A DNA stretch of 64,000 bases from Rahnella aceris. Lineage in GTDB: Bacteria > Pseudomonadota > Gammaproteobacteria > Enterobacterales > Enterobacteriaceae. Where the stretch lies: positions 372,001 to 436,000 of the forward strand of contig NZ_JAADJV010000004.1 of NCBI RefSeq assembly GCF_011684115.1, given 5' to 3'. A program made the translations under genes and the position numbers. Each line of letters begins with the position of its first letter. Position 1 is the stretch's first letter. Under the pieces are notes generated by a model, which was not told the DNA's origin, ran no database searches, and was given only the letters and a program-made list of their open reading frames with translations. Below, piece by piece: positions 1-9,935 of this stretch.

Positions 1-883
1 CCAGCACTTCGCGGGAAGCGTAATACGCCTCAGCTACCGCTTTAGTCAGGGTACGGATGCGCAGAATGTAGCGCTGACGTTCAGTCACAGAAATCGCTTT
101 ACGCGCGTCGAGCAGGTTGAAGCAATGGGCCGCTTTCAGGATGCGCTCGTAAGCAGGCAGTGCCAGTGGCTTTTCGAGCGCCAGCAGGGTTTGCGCTTCT
201 TTCTCGTGCTGTTCAAAACAGGTGAACAGGAAATCGACATCGGCGTATTCAAAGTTATACGTCGATTGTTCCACTTCGTTCTGATGGAACACGTCGCCGT
301 AGGTGGTTTTACCCAGCGGACCGTTGCTCCACACCAGATCGTAAACGCTGTCCACGCCCTGGATGTACATCGCCAGACGTTCCAGACCGTAAGTGATTTC
401 GCCGGTTACCGGTTTACATTCCAGGCCGCCGACCTGCTGGAAGTAAGTGAACTGCGTCACTTCCATGCCGTTCAGCCACACTTCCCAGCCGAGCCCCCAG
501 GCGCCGAGCGTCGGGTTTTCCCAGTTGTCTTCAACGAAGCGGATATCGTGGATCAGCGGATCAAGACCCAGCTCTTTCAGTGAGCCGAGGTACAGCTCCT
601 GAATGTTTTCCGGTGAAGGTTTGATCATCACCTGAAACTGATAATAGTGCTGCAGGCGGTTCGGGTTCTCGCCGTAGCGGCCGTCAGTCGGACGGCGTGA
701 TGGCTGAACATAGGCTGCCGCAAAAGGCTCAGGGCCGAGTGCGCGCAGACTGGTCATCGGGTGCGAGGTCCCCGCGCCGACTTCCATATCCAGCGGTTGA
801 ACAATGGTGCAGCCCTGCTGCGCCCAATAATCTTGCAGTGTCAGGATCAGGCCCTGGAATGTCTTGGTATCAAACTTTTGCAT
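1..883 (-). CDS. glyQ: Glycine--tRNA ligase alpha subunit (partial, 3' end beyond window)
   Basis: This is the alpha chain of the heterotetrameric (alpha2beta2) bacterial glycyl-tRNA synthetase, which charges tRNA-Gly in the cytosol. Reading from the ATG at 883 the protein starts [12 protein letters not shown] and stays open to base 2, giving 294 codons. The E. coli protein has about 303 residues, so only the last ten or so are missing. The stretches [19 protein letters not shown] and [16 protein letters not shown] are hallmarks of the family's catalytic core. glyS would be expected just downstream, outside the window. A TATACT -10 element lies upstream on the minus strand. Identification is secure. 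Confidence 0.97.
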   Translation of the reverse strand, partial: MQKFDTKTFQGLILTLQDYWAQQGCTIVQPLDMEVGAGTSHPMTSLRALGPEPFAAAYVQPSRRPTDGRYGENPNRLQHYYQFQVMIKPSPENIQELYLGSLKELGLDPLIHDIRFVEDNWENPTLGAWGLGWEVWLNGMEVTQFTYFQQVGGLECKPVTGEITYGLERLAMYIQGVDSVYDLVWSNGPLGKTTYGDVFHQNEVEQSTYNFEYADVDFLFTCFEQHEKEAQTLLALEKPLALPAYERILKAAHCFNLLDARKAISVTERQRYILRIRTLTKAVAEAYYASREVL

Positions 884-926
884 GTTGGATTCGCACGCGA
901 GAAAGTGGGTGTAAAGAGAGTGCGAC

Positions 927-932
927 AGTATA
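927..932 (-). promoter_or_regulatory. Probable -10 element of the glyQ promoter
   Basis: On the minus strand the sequence reads GGGTATACT, a near-consensus -10 (TATACT) about 45 bases before the glyQ start. No good -35 is visible 17 bases further upstream, so this may be an extended-type or weak promoter. Confidence 0.45.
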
Positions 933-1024
933 CCCGCTGCACGGAAGATAATCAGCCAGAATCAGGCGACTGAGCGTCACAGAGAGGCAGTGTTTAGTTT
1001 TGGATGCGATTTTTTCGGAAAGTG

Positions 1025-1045
1025 AAAGGGGCTGAGCGCCCCTTT
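1025..1045 (-). terminator. Hairpin terminator after the esterase gene
   Basis: The stem AAAGGGGC/GCCCCTTT with a five-base loop lies six bases past the stop codon of the autotransporter gene. The T-run on the minus strand is short (TTTC), so termination may be incomplete. Confidence 0.6.
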
Positions 1046-1051
1046 TATCCC

Positions 1052-3058
1052 TTAAAACCGCGCACTCAGCCCGGCGTTGTAGGAGGTTTGTTCGCCGGAA
1101 TCCAGTCCGGTGGTTTGTGAAATAGCCGCAAATGCTGAAATGCTGTGGGTGATTTGCACGTTTAAGCCTGCGGTCATATCCACCCAGTCGTCGTCCTGTT
1201 CGCCGGTGGTGCGGCTGAACCGCGTGCGGGTGGATTTGATCGCGCCGGTGGTGGTGTAGGTTTTATCGCCAAACTGGCGGTCATAGGTGACCTGCGCATA
1301 CGGATTGACGATGCCGAGTTCGGCATTCACCCGCCAGCCGAGCGCACCGATTTGTGAATGAGAAGTCTGATCGCCAAAACGCATCGAGGTACTGTTGTTG
1401 CCCTTCTCGCTGTAACCTTCAACACTGCTGTAATCCCAGCTGTATTGCGCCACCGGCCCGGTTTTCAGCACCGGCAGAACCGGGAAGTCCCAGCCTGCGG
1501 TGACGCGTCCGCCGATCTGTTTGCCGTCCGTTTCACCGCGCTCCGTCCGGGTGGTAGGCCCGAGCGTAATGCGGCGTTTGATATCGTCATAATTGAGCGA
1601 GCCGTAGTGCACATCGCCGTTGATCCAGCCATTTTCGGCGATTTTAATGCCGGTGAAGGCGGTCGCCATCCAGCCGCGCGTACGGTAGCTGTAATGATCT
1701 GTCGGATCGTCTTTATCATCGGAGCCGGAAAGCATAAGCCCCATCATCCAGCGATCGGTCATCTGATAATCCATGCCGATATTCAGCGAGTTAGCCGTCA
1801 GGTCGCCATCACCCAGCCCCATCGACGGGCTGAATTTGCTGTCCGCACTTTGCCCGGCATAACCGCCAAACATGCCGAAGGTTCCCGCATCGTTATCCTG
1901 CGTACGCAACTGCTGATAACGGCTGTCGAGCAAGCCTTGTGTATTTCGCGCCAGCGCCAGTGAACCCTGACTCAGCGCAGAAGCTTCCAGCGGGCCGTCG
2001 AGCACCGACTGCATATATTGCGCAATCAGCGCGTGCGCCTGAGGCGTCGGGTGGAAATGGTCAGAAAACAGGAAAGCTTTGCTGCTGTCGAAACCCGGCA
2101 GATTCGAAGTACATTCCGAGGCGGATGTCCCGACCGGACAGGCCGTACCGGCAGTATTGGCAAAACCGTACCGCGCCGGATCGGCAACCACTTCGTTGAA
2201 CAGCCCGTTGATATCCACGCGTGCAATATTGCCGCCGGTTTTCGCCAGCGCGATATCTTCGGTGGTGTTGTAGGTGTCGGTCAGGCCGCCCGCCACGTCT
2301 TTCAGCGCGTCATACGCGGCCGCCAGCCCTTTGGCGATCACGTCCTGTACCAGCGGAATGCCCGAGCCTTTCGCCGCAGCGGCCGCCAGCGCATTGTGAA
2401 TGGCCTCGGTGCGGGCATCGGCATCCGGCGTATTTTGTGCATTCAAATACTGATACGCCGCTGCCAGCGCCTGTTGCTGCACCGGCAGCAATCCGACCTG
2501 GATCACGCCTTCCATCAGCACCGGTGTCAGACCGATATTCGGCACCGTCGGCACCACAACCGTGCCAGCACCGGCTTTCAGTAAATCGTTCACCTGTGAG
2601 GCCGCCTGCGTCGCGCTGTTGGTGGCAATTTCGACCGCCGTAACCGGATTCAGGCTCAGCGCCGCAGCGGCCAGATCGTTGCCGCCAATCCAGTGAACAT
2701 ACAGCCCGTTCGGATCGGCTTTGCCGCCGGTCGACGTCAGATAGCTTTTAACCTGATCCTGGGTGGTGTAATCAGAATCCAGCCCCGGCACCGCCACACC
2801 GCCACCTTCGGCATAGTTCAGGCCGCCTTTTGAAGAAGGAGCTAAGGTTGTGCCGATGTTGTTCGCCAGGATCTCGTCATAAAGCGGATGCGTGCTGCTG
2901 TCGAAGGTCCAGCGACCAATGTTACCGGTGTCGCTCAGGCTGTCGCCGAACACATAAAGCTGGTCAAAAGCCTTCGCGGGAGCCTGTAAACCGAGGCACA
3001 GTGCCACGGCAAATGCTCCCTGAGAGAGTCGTAAAATCGACGAATTCTTGCCTGCCAT
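1052..3058 (-). CDS. GDSL-type autotransporter esterase/lipase
   Basis: This is probably a surface-anchored carboxylesterase of the EstA/ApeE type (type Va secretion). From the ATG at 3058 (668 aa) it has a signal peptide ending near APAKA (residue 30), followed at once by GDSL block I FDQLYVFGDSLSDTGN with the catalytic Ser at about residue 40. GGND is block III, and SDHFHPTPQAHAL near residues 330-340 supplies the catalytic Asp and His. The last 270 or so residues are rich in alternating beta-strand patterns and end in ARF with a terminal Phe, as in autotransporter barrels. I prefer 3058 to the upstream TTG at 3076 because GAGGGA sits 11 bases before that ATG. The natural substrate is unknown. 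Confidence 0.9.
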   Translation of the reverse strand: MAGKNSSILRLSQGAFAVALCLGLQAPAKAFDQLYVFGDSLSDTGNIGRWTFDSSTHPLYDEILANNIGTTLAPSSKGGLNYAEGGGVAVPGLDSDYTTQDQVKSYLTSTGGKADPNGLYVHWIGGNDLAAAALSLNPVTAVEIATNSATQAASQVNDLLKAGAGTVVVPTVPNIGLTPVLMEGVIQVGLLPVQQQALAAAYQYLNAQNTPDADARTEAIHNALAAAAAKGSGIPLVQDVIAKGLAAAYDALKDVAGGLTDTYNTTEDIALAKTGGNIARVDINGLFNEVVADPARYGFANTAGTACPVGTSASECTSNLPGFDSSKAFLFSDHFHPTPQAHALIAQYMQSVLDGPLEASALSQGSLALARNTQGLLDSRYQQLRTQDNDAGTFGMFGGYAGQSADSKFSPSMGLGDGDLTANSLNIGMDYQMTDRWMMGLMLSGSDDKDDPTDHYSYRTRGWMATAFTGIKIAENGWINGDVHYGSLNYDDIKRRITLGPTTRTERGETDGKQIGGRVTAGWDFPVLPVLKTGPVAQYSWDYSSVEGYSEKGNNSTSMRFGDQTSHSQIGALGWRVNAELGIVNPYAQVTYDRQFGDKTYTTTGAIKSTRTRFSRTTGEQDDDWVDMTAGLNVQITHSISAFAAISQTTGLDSGEQTSYNAGLSARF

Positions 3059-3248
3059 AACGGTGATTTCCCTCAATAATGACGCTCAACGCAAGGATTA
3101 AACGTAAGGATTACGTAATGATTGGCTTTAAATATTGTTCAGATCCGACCAGCGTCAAGGTGGGGATTTAGAAATTGCGACGTTGCAGAGTTATCCGAGA
3201 AGCCACACACTGACACCACGCATTTAAGCCTCTTATAAGGACGACAGA

Positions 3249-3821
3249 ATGGCGACTACCCGATGCAACTGGGTTTCGAAAGAACCGATTTACCTCGAGT
3301 ATCACGATAAAGAATGGGGCGTGCCGGTTAAAGATGGCCGCGAATTGTTTGAAATGTTGTGTCTGGAAGGCCAGCAGGCCGGTCTGTCGTGGATCACCGT
3401 GCTGAGAAAACGCGAAAACTATCGCCAGAATTTTCATCACTTCGACCCGGTGCGCATTGCGAAAATGACCGATGACGACGTGGAGCGGCTGGTGCTCGAC
3501 GCCGGGATCATCCGCCATCGTGGCAAAATCAAAGCCATTATCGGCAACGCACAGGCGTATCTGGCGATGCAGGCCGGTGGCGAAGACTTCTCTGAATTCA
3601 TCTGGAATTTTGTTGGCGGCCAACCGGTCATCAATAATCCGCTTGGCCCGGAAGGGGTTCCGGCGACCACCGCCGTATCCGATGCCATGTCCAAGGCGCT
3701 GAAAAAGAAAGGCTTTAAGTTTACCGGCTCGACAATTTGTTATGCCTTTATGCAGGCGGCCGGGCTGGTGAACGATCATCAGTCATATTGCTTCTGCCAT
3801 CCGGCGAATCAGCCGTCATGA
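3249..3821 (+). CDS. tag: DNA-3-methyladenine glycosylase I
   Basis: This constitutive base-excision enzyme removes 3-methyladenine from alkylated DNA. The 190 residues match E. coli Tag throughout, with blocks such as LFEMLCLEGQQAGLSWITVL and GIIRHRGKIKAIIGNA. The zinc ligands known in Tag (Cys4, His17, His175, Cys179 in E. coli) correspond here to Cys6, His19, His177 and Cys181. The stop codon overlaps the next start (ATGA), so it is probably co-translated with yiaC, as in E. coli. Confidence 0.96.
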   Translation: MATTRCNWVSKEPIYLEYHDKEWGVPVKDGRELFEMLCLEGQQAGLSWITVLRKRENYRQNFHHFDPVRIAKMTDDDVERLVLDAGIIRHRGKIKAIIGNAQAYLAMQAGGEDFSEFIWNFVGGQPVINNPLGPEGVPATTAVSDAMSKALKKKGFKFTGSTICYAFMQAAGLVNDHQSYCFCHPANQPS

Positions 3822-4261
3822 TCCGTGCAGCGCGGCCCGCCGACACCGAAGCCATTCTGATGCTCTGGCTGCGCAGTTCTTTGCTTTCACACGCGTTCAT
3901 CGCCGAATCCTACTGGATTGAAAGCCTGCAAATGGTCAGAGAAGATTTTCTGCCCAAAGCCAGAACCTGGGTCGATTGCGACGAAGATGATCAGGTTTGC
4001 GGATTTATCAGCGTGATGAATCAGCAGTTTATCGGTGCGCTGTTTGTAGAAGCCTCACACTACGGCGATGGCACCGCGCAGCGTCTGATGGCGGCGGCAA
4101 AGGAGGAATATCCGGTGCTGCTGCTGGAGGTTTACCAACAAAATGATCGCGCCGTCTCGTTCTATCGCAAGGAAAATTTTGAGATAACCGCGAACACCCG
4201 CCATCCCGGCACGGATATGCCAACGTACATTCTGCGCTGGCATCATCCCCTTTCTGAATAA
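3818..4261 (+). CDS. yiaC: GNAT-family N-acetyltransferase (YiaC-like)
   Basis: This is a 147-residue GNAT acetyltransferase. E. coli YiaC, the neighbour of tag there as well, has been described as a protein lysine acetyltransferase. The chosen start (MIRAARPADTEAI) overlaps the tag stop as ATGA, matches the family length and begins at the usual first beta strand; an upstream in-frame start lies inside tag and is rejected. LLEVYQQNDRAVSFYRKENFEI is the typical GNAT C-terminal core. The acetyl-CoA loop is a degenerate Q/RxxGxG/A (GDGTAQRLM). The substrate is not deducible here. Confidence 0.9.
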   Translation: MIRAARPADTEAILMLWLRSSLLSHAFIAESYWIESLQMVREDFLPKARTWVDCDEDDQVCGFISVMNQQFIGALFVEASHYGDGTAQRLMAAAKEEYPVLLLEVYQQNDRAVSFYRKENFEITANTRHPGTDMPTYILRWHHPLSE

Positions 4262-4482
4262 GTTCCAAAAATCCGTAAAAATACAAAAACGGATATCCGG
4301 AATTCTCCTACTGCTTAACGTGCCGAAATTGCGCATAAAGAGCGCCAGAACGCCGCAGGACTGATGTCCTCCCGTTGCATTTGTTTATGTTTTGACACCT
4401 TTTTCTGTGCAACTTGTCAGAAAGCGCGAAGTCATAATGCAGCGATGAAGTTCTGAATAATAAACATCCTGAAGGAAATAAG

Positions 4483-5145
4483 ATGAGCAAAAGATTAGTT
4501 GTGGTTGCGGGCGTACTTTGCGCCACCCTGGGCCTGTCGGCCTGTACCACTAACCCTTACACCGGCGAATCAGAAGCAGGGAAATCCGGCATTGGCGCAG
4601 GTCTTGGGGCCGCGCTCGGCGCAGGCGTCGGTATGCTGTCTTCTTCTAAACACGACCGCGGCAAAGGCGCGCTGATCGGTGCCGCAGCCGGTGCCGCACT
4701 GGGCGGCGGTGCAGGTTATTACATGGATGTGCAGGAAGCTAAACTGCGCGACAAAATGAAAGGTACCGGCGTCAGCGTGACCCGTCAGGGCGATAACATC
4801 GTGCTGAATATGCCGAACAACGTCACCTTCGACACCAACAGCAGTACGCTGAAACCGGCAGGCGCTAACACGCTGACCGGCGTGGCGATGGTACTGAAAG
4901 AGTATCCGAAAACCGCCGTCAACGTGATCGGTTACACCGACAGCACCGGCACCCGCGCGCTCAACATGAAACTGTCGCAGCAACGTGCTGACGGCGTGGG
5001 CAGTGCGCTGATTACACAAGGTGTTGAAGGCAGCCGCGTACACACCACCGGCGCCGGCCCGGATAATCCGATTGCCAGCAACAGCACCGAAGCCGGGAAA
5101 GCGCAAAACCGTCGTGTAGAAATCACGCTAAGTCCGTTGCAGTAA
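4483..5145 (+). CDS. yiaD: OmpA-family outer-membrane lipoprotein YiaD
   Basis: This 220-residue lipoprotein has lipobox LSAC with Cys at residue 21. A glycine-rich segment follows (about residues 38-85, GAGLGAALGAGVG and GAAAGAALGGGAGYY; glycine-zipper type). The C-terminal OmpA peptidoglycan-binding domain (about 110-220) carries NVIGYTDSTGTRALNMKLSQ and NRRVEITL. It is nearly identical to E. coli YiaD, a multicopy suppressor of bamB defects, and is probably attached to the outer membrane and peptidoglycan. E. coli has bisC between yiaC and yiaD; here only about 220 non-coding bases separate them. Confidence 0.96.
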   Translation: MSKRLVVVAGVLCATLGLSACTTNPYTGESEAGKSGIGAGLGAALGAGVGMLSSSKHDRGKGALIGAAAGAALGGGAGYYMDVQEAKLRDKMKGTGVSVTRQGDNIVLNMPNNVTFDTNSSTLKPAGANTLTGVAMVLKEYPKTAVNVIGYTDSTGTRALNMKLSQQRADGVGSALITQGVEGSRVHTTGAGPDNPIASNSTEAGKAQNRRVEITLSPLQ

Positions 5146-5168
5146 ACTCTGAATATCCTTATTCATCA

Positions 5169-5190
5169 CGGGGCCTTATGGCCCCGTTTT
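5169..5190 (+). terminator. Rho-independent terminator of yiaD
   Basis: A perfect 7-bp GC stem CGGGGCC/GGCCCCG with a TTAT loop is followed by TTTT, 23 bases past the yiaD stop. Confidence 0.85.
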
Positions 5191-5248
5191 GTCTGGCATG
5201 TGATATTCTCCCGCAATGTGTCTCCTCAACGGCGTTACGGGTGTCAGT

Positions 5249-6256
5249 ATGTCTCTGAAAGCTATCGCGAAAGATCTCGGTATTTCCGTGACCACCGTCA
5301 GCCGCGCGCTGAACGGTTACGATGACGTTTCAGCAGAGACCAAAGCCCGTGTTCAGGCGGCGGCAAATGTGCGCGGTTACCGCCCCAACACCCTCGCCCG
5401 CCGGTTGAAAATGGGCAAGATCGACGCCGTTGGCCTCATTTTTCCCTTCACTTCCCACCCTTTAAGTAATTCTGCTTTTATCGAAATGGTCGGTTGTATC
5501 ACCCGTGAACTGGCCAAACATGAAATCGACCTGTTACTGGTGCCGGATGAACTGGGCACCTTTTCGTGGCGGCGTCTGATTGAAAGCAAACGCGTCGATG
5601 CCATGCTGGTGGCGCATACGCTTGATAACGACCCTCGCCTGCTGGATTTGCAGCAACGCAATTTCCCGTTCCTGGCACTGGGCCGCAGCGGTTGCCTGAC
5701 GCAGGACTACGCCTGGTTTGATTTCGATAACCGCGCCGGTATGCAGATGGCGGTCGATCATCTCGCCGCACTCGGCCATCAGCGCATCGCGTTTCTTGGC
5801 GAAAATAATCAGCAATCGTTTATCGGACAGCGTTATCAGGGGTATCTCGACGGGTTGCAGGTCAACGCCCTGCCGGAAAACCCGGACTACATGCATAAAA
5901 TCAGCCCAAGCCGTCGCGCCGGTTATCAGACCACGCAGGCATTGCTGGCGCTACCGGTACCGCCAACGGCGATTGTCTGCGACTGCAATATGCACGGCGA
6001 AGGCGCAGCACTGGCGTTACATGAAGCCGGTTTACTGCTCAGTGGCGGTATATCACTCATCATTTTTGACGGATTACCCCGTGACAGCGTGCCGGATGTG
6101 GCGGTGACCGCCGTCCGCCAGGGCACCCGCGAAGCGGTCGGTTTGCAAATCGCCACCATGACAATGTCGCTGATCCGCAACGAGCCACTGAAAGATTTAC
6201 AGGTTCTCTGGCAGCCTGAACTGCAGGCGGGCGTTACCGCACATCCACCACGCTGA
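5249..6256 (+). CDS. rafR: LacI-family repressor of the alpha-galactoside locus (RafR-like)
   Basis: The 335-residue repressor begins MSLKAIAKDLGISVTTVSRAL, a canonical LacI helix-turn-helix and hinge as in RafR, followed by a periplasmic-binding-protein-like sugar domain (for example DAVGLIFPFTSHPLSNSAFI and RAGYQTTQALLAL). An in-frame ATG 33 bases upstream would add a tail before the HTH with no family precedent, so 5249 is preferred. It is followed on the same strand by the alpha-galactosidase and permease genes, the order of the raffinose operon rafR-rafA-rafB. A palindromic operator candidate lies between it and the galactosidase. The inducer is probably an alpha-galactoside. Confidence 0.85.
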   Translation: MSLKAIAKDLGISVTTVSRALNGYDDVSAETKARVQAAANVRGYRPNTLARRLKMGKIDAVGLIFPFTSHPLSNSAFIEMVGCITRELAKHEIDLLLVPDELGTFSWRRLIESKRVDAMLVAHTLDNDPRLLDLQQRNFPFLALGRSGCLTQDYAWFDFDNRAGMQMAVDHLAALGHQRIAFLGENNQQSFIGQRYQGYLDGLQVNALPENPDYMHKISPSRRAGYQTTQALLALPVPPTAIVCDCNMHGEGAALALHEAGLLLSGGISLIIFDGLPRDSVPDVAVTAVRQGTREAVGLQIATMTMSLIRNEPLKDLQVLWQPELQAGVTAHPPR

Positions 6257-6316
6257 TACTTCCCCTTTCGGTTATTTTTCCACCCTATATCACAAATCTG
6301 ACGATTTACATTTCCC

Positions 6317-6334
6317 ATCCGAAACGTTTCGGAT
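6317..6334. promoter_or_regulatory. Perfect 18-bp palindrome, likely LacI-family operator
   Basis: ATCCGAAACGTTTCGGAT is a perfect inverted repeat with the central CG step typical of LacI-family operators. It lies 63 bases before the alpha-galactosidase start and is the best candidate binding site of the RafR-like repressor. Confidence 0.75.
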
Positions 6335-6396
6335 CAATAGTTACTCCACCTGATCGCGTCTTATCAGCGCAAATCTTTGTTTGGAGCAGCGACTAT

Positions 6397-8523
6397 ATGG
6401 AAAACCAGATTGTTCATTTAACCGGCGGGAATACCAGCCTGATCGTGCGTTGCATGCCTTACGCCGAAATTCTTTACTGGGGAAACCGCCTCAGCCAGTT
6501 TTCAGCGAATGACATTATTTCGCTGAGCCGCGCGGTGCCCAATGGCCGGATTGATGTCGAAGCGCCGGTGAATGTCAGCGCGGATTCCGGACGCGGTTCT
6601 TTCGGCACACCGGGCATGGAAGGCCATCGCGACGGGCTGGACTGGTCGCCGGTGTTCAATACCACGCAGGTAAAGCACGATGAAAACCAGCTCATCATTA
6701 CTACCGAAGACGTGGTCGCCGGACTGCAATTTCGCAGCGAGTTACGCCTCGATGACAGCGGCGTTTTACAGGCACGTAACAGCCTGACCAACCTCAAACC
6801 CGGCACGTATCAGGTGACGCGACTGGCCGTGACGCTGCCGCTGCCGGAACGCGCCGCCGAAGTGATGGCCTTTCATGGCCGCTGGATCAAAGAATTCCAG
6901 CCGCACCGCACACGGCTGGATCACGGCGGCATCATTCAGGAAAACCGTCGCGGCAAAACCTCTTCCGAATATTTTCCGGCGATGATGATCGGTCATCCGG
7001 GTTTCAGCGAAGAACAGGGCGAAGTCTGGGGAATGCATCTGGGGTGGAGCGGCAACCACAGGCTGCGCGCCGACATCAAAATCGACGGCCGCCGTCTGGT
7101 GCAAGCCGAAGCGTTGTATCTCCCCGGTGAGCAACGACTCGGGCAAGGCGAAACTCTGGAAACGCCCTGGTTGTATGCCAGTTATTCCGCCAGCGGCCTG
7201 AACCGCATGAGTCAGCAATTCCACCAGTTTGTGCGTGAACAGATTTTGCGCTTCCCGGCTGAGAAACCGCGTCCGGTACATCTCAATACCTGGGAAGGGA
7301 TTTATTTCGATCACGATCCTGACTACATCATGCAGATGGCGACCGAATCCGCCGCGTTAGGTGTGGAACGCTTCATTATCGACGACGGCTGGTTCCGTGG
7401 CCGCGACCATGACCGCGCCGCGCTCGGTGACTGGTATCTCGACGAGAAGAAATACCCGAACGGCCTGAAACCGGTGATCGACCATGTAAAAAAACTCGGG
7501 ATGGAATTTGGCATCTGGGTCGAGCCGGAAATGATTAACCCGGATTCCGATTTATACCGCGCCCACCCTGACTGGCTGCTGGCGTTGCCGGGCTATCAGC
7601 AACCGAGCGGACGTCACCAGTTCGTGCTCGATCTGAACAATCCGCAGGTCTTTGATTATCTGCTGGAACGCATGAGCTGGCTGCTTGGCGAGCACGACGT
7701 CGATTATGTGAAATGGGACATGAACCGTGAAATTGTCCAGCCCGGCCATGAAGGTCGCGCGGCACTGACGTCACAAACGCAGCAGTTTTACCGCCTGCTC
7801 GACGCGCTGGGCGAACGGTTCCCGCAGATTGAGTTTGAATCCTGCGCGTCCGGCGGGGGTCGCATTGACTTCGAGGTGCTCAAACGCAGCCACCGTTTCT
7901 GGACATCCGACAATAACGACGCGCTGGAGCGGCAGAAAATTCAGCGCGGCATGAGCTATTTCTTCCCGCCGGAAGTGATGGGGTCGCACATCGGCAACAA
8001 GCTGTGCCATGCCACCTCACGCCAGCACAGCATTGAATTTCGCGGCCTGACGGCGCTGTTCGGTCACATGGGGATTGAGCTGGATCCGGTGAAAGAAGGC
8101 GATACCGAACGCGCCGGTTTTGCGAAATACACCCGCCTTCATCAACAACTTCGCCCGTTATTACACAGCGGCGACGTTTACCGCGTGGATACACACGACG
8201 AGACGGTGCTGATCAATGGCGTGGTCAGTGAAAGCGCCGATCGCGCGGTATTCCTGGTCAGCCAACTGGCGATGCCCACCTGGTCGTTACCCGGTGTGTT
8301 GCGGGTGCCGGGGCTAAGATCTGATGCGCGTTATCGCGTGACGGTGCTGGATGAACCGCCATTGCTGGCGGGTGGCGGCAGCGGTCACACCATGCGCGTA
8401 CAACCGGCGTGGCTGTATGAATCTCCGGTATTGAGCGGCGAATGGCTGGCAAATGCCGGGCTGGCACTGCCGGTGTTGGATCCGGAAAGTGCCCTGCTGC
8501 TGGGCTTCGAAGAAATCAGATAA
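6397..8523 (+). CDS. rafA: Alpha-galactosidase, GH36 family (RafA-like)
   Basis: This enzyme hydrolyses terminal alpha-1,6-galactose from raffinose, melibiose or stachyose. It has 708 residues, the length of plasmid RafA. An N-terminal beta-sandwich (about 1-300) precedes the catalytic barrel. KWDMNR places the expected nucleophile at Asp441, and [11 protein letters not shown] places the expected acid/base at Asp505. [17 protein letters not shown] and [11 protein letters not shown] are further GH36 blocks. It has no signal peptide, so it should act in the cytosol on sugar imported by the downstream permease. GGAGCAG precedes the start. Assignment to GH36 is firm; the preferred sugar is inferred from context. 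Confidence 0.94.
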   Translation: MENQIVHLTGGNTSLIVRCMPYAEILYWGNRLSQFSANDIISLSRAVPNGRIDVEAPVNVSADSGRGSFGTPGMEGHRDGLDWSPVFNTTQVKHDENQLIITTEDVVAGLQFRSELRLDDSGVLQARNSLTNLKPGTYQVTRLAVTLPLPERAAEVMAFHGRWIKEFQPHRTRLDHGGIIQENRRGKTSSEYFPAMMIGHPGFSEEQGEVWGMHLGWSGNHRLRADIKIDGRRLVQAEALYLPGEQRLGQGETLETPWLYASYSASGLNRMSQQFHQFVREQILRFPAEKPRPVHLNTWEGIYFDHDPDYIMQMATESAALGVERFIIDDGWFRGRDHDRAALGDWYLDEKKYPNGLKPVIDHVKKLGMEFGIWVEPEMINPDSDLYRAHPDWLLALPGYQQPSGRHQFVLDLNNPQVFDYLLERMSWLLGEHDVDYVKWDMNREIVQPGHEGRAALTSQTQQFYRLLDALGERFPQIEFESCASGGGRIDFEVLKRSHRFWTSDNNDALERQKIQRGMSYFFPPEVMGSHIGNKLCHATSRQHSIEFRGLTALFGHMGIELDPVKEGDTERAGFAKYTRLHQQLRPLLHSGDVYRVDTHDETVLINGVVSESADRAVFLVSQLAMPTWSLPGVLRVPGLRSDARYRVTVLDEPPLLAGGGSGHTMRVQPAWLYESPVLSGEWLANAGLALPVLDPESALLLGFEEIR

Positions 8524-8581
8524 CAACAAAAAACGCCGGTACGACAGTGCCGGTTTTCATGGTTTCGGCAAGGAAATCACT

Positions 8582-9868
8582 ATGAACTCTACACAAACCT
8601 CCGATCGTTGCTTCTACAAAAACAATACTAATTTCTGGATATTTGGCAGCTATTTCTTCCTGTATTTCTTCATCATGGCGACCTGTTATCCGTTTTTACC
8701 GATCTGGCTTTCTGACGTGATCGGCCTGAGTAAGACGGAAACCGGTATCGTGTTCTCCAGCATGTCGTTGTTTGCCATTCTGTTTCAGCCGATTTTCGGC
8801 ATCATTTCAGACAAGCTCGGCCTGAAGAAGCATCTTCTGTGGGTCATCGCCGTGCTGCTGTTCCTGTTTGCGCCATTCTTCATTTACGTCTTCGCGCCGT
8901 TGTTAAAACTGAATATTGTGCTCGGTGCCATTCTCGGCGGCGCCTATATCGGTTTCGTCTTCGCGGGCGGTTCGGGCGCGACTGAGGCGTATATCGAAAG
9001 AGTGAGCCGCAACAGTTCGTTTGAATACGGTAAGGCGCGGATGTTCGGCTGTTTCGGCTGGGGGATTTGCGCCTCGACGGCGGGTGTGCTGTTTAATATC
9101 AACCCGGATATCGTGTTCTGGATGGGTTCCGGGGCCGCAATCATTTTGATGATTTTGCTGCTGATTGCCCGTCCACAGGAAAACAAAAACGCACAGGTTT
9201 TGGATAAACTCGGTGCCAATCAGCCGCAATTCTCGCTGAAAACGGCGGCTTTATTACTGAAAGAGCGCAAACTGTGGATGCTGATTTTGTATGTCATCGG
9301 CGTGGCCTGTGTGTATGACGTGTTCGATCAGCAGTTCGCGACGTTCTTCAAAACTTTCTTCGCGTCGCCACAGCAGGGCACGGAAATGTTCGGCTACGTC
9401 ACCACCGCCGGTGAGTTGTGTAACGCACTGATTATGTTCTGTTCTCCGTGGATCATTAACCGCATCGGCGCGAAAAACACCTTGCTGCTGGCAGGCACGA
9501 TTATGTCGATCCGCATTGTCGGTTCGTCATTTGCCACCACGGCGGTTGAAGTGATTTTGCTGAAGATGCTGCACGCGCTGGAAGTACCGTTCCTGCTGGT
9601 TGGCGTGTTCAAGTACATCACGCAGATTTTTGATGTCCGGTTCTCGGCGACCATTTATCTGATCGGGTTTAACTTTGCCAAACAACTGGCGGCGATTTTC
9701 CTTTCGGCCTTCGCGGGCAGTTTGTATGACCGTATCGGATTCAGTGATACTTATCTGATCCTCGGCGGTATTGCCTTTGGCGTGACGATCATTTCCGCGT
9801 TTACCCTGAGCAGCAGGCCGAAGCCTGAAGCGGTTTCCGGGGTGCAAACGGCAGAAGGTTTGCGCTGA
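8582..9868 (+). CDS. rafB: Oligosaccharide:H+ symporter, LacY/RafB family
   Basis: This 428-residue, 12-helix major-facilitator permease imports an alpha-galactoside with protons. The true start has AAGGAA upstream and reads [15 protein letters not shown]; the longer frame would overlap the galactosidase. Counterparts of LacY Glu126 (TEAYIERV), Arg144 (KARMFG), Trp151, Arg302 (MSIRIVGSS), His322 and Glu325 ([10 protein letters not shown]) are all present. The LacY Glu269 position is Gln here (PQQGT against GEQGT), which from memory fits RafB/MelY-type permeases better than lactose permease. It is probably co-transcribed with the galactosidase, 58 bases upstream. Confidence 0.93.
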   Translation: MNSTQTSDRCFYKNNTNFWIFGSYFFLYFFIMATCYPFLPIWLSDVIGLSKTETGIVFSSMSLFAILFQPIFGIISDKLGLKKHLLWVIAVLLFLFAPFFIYVFAPLLKLNIVLGAILGGAYIGFVFAGGSGATEAYIERVSRNSSFEYGKARMFGCFGWGICASTAGVLFNINPDIVFWMGSGAAIILMILLLIARPQENKNAQVLDKLGANQPQFSLKTAALLLKERKLWMLILYVIGVACVYDVFDQQFATFFKTFFASPQQGTEMFGYVTTAGELCNALIMFCSPWIINRIGAKNTLLLAGTIMSIRIVGSSFATTAVEVILLKMLHALEVPFLLVGVFKYITQIFDVRFSATIYLIGFNFAKQLAAIFLSAFAGSLYDRIGFSDTYLILGGIAFGVTIISAFTLSSRPKPEAVSGVQTAEGLR

Positions 9869-9935
9869 CTTGCGGATGCAGTCTTTCAGCACTCTGTGCT
9901 AGTCTCCGTGGGATGAGCAAGAAGGGAGAAAGGCT

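Noticed and set aside
2018..2584. Several long open frames opposite the autotransporter esterase
   Set aside because: They arise from high GC and codon bias of the esterase gene; the translations are rich in Arg, His and Pro and resemble nothing known.
4570..5106. 178-codon open frame opposite yiaD
   Set aside because: It is the antisense of the yiaD coding sequence, has no ribosome site or recognisable domain, and yiaD itself is a certain gene.
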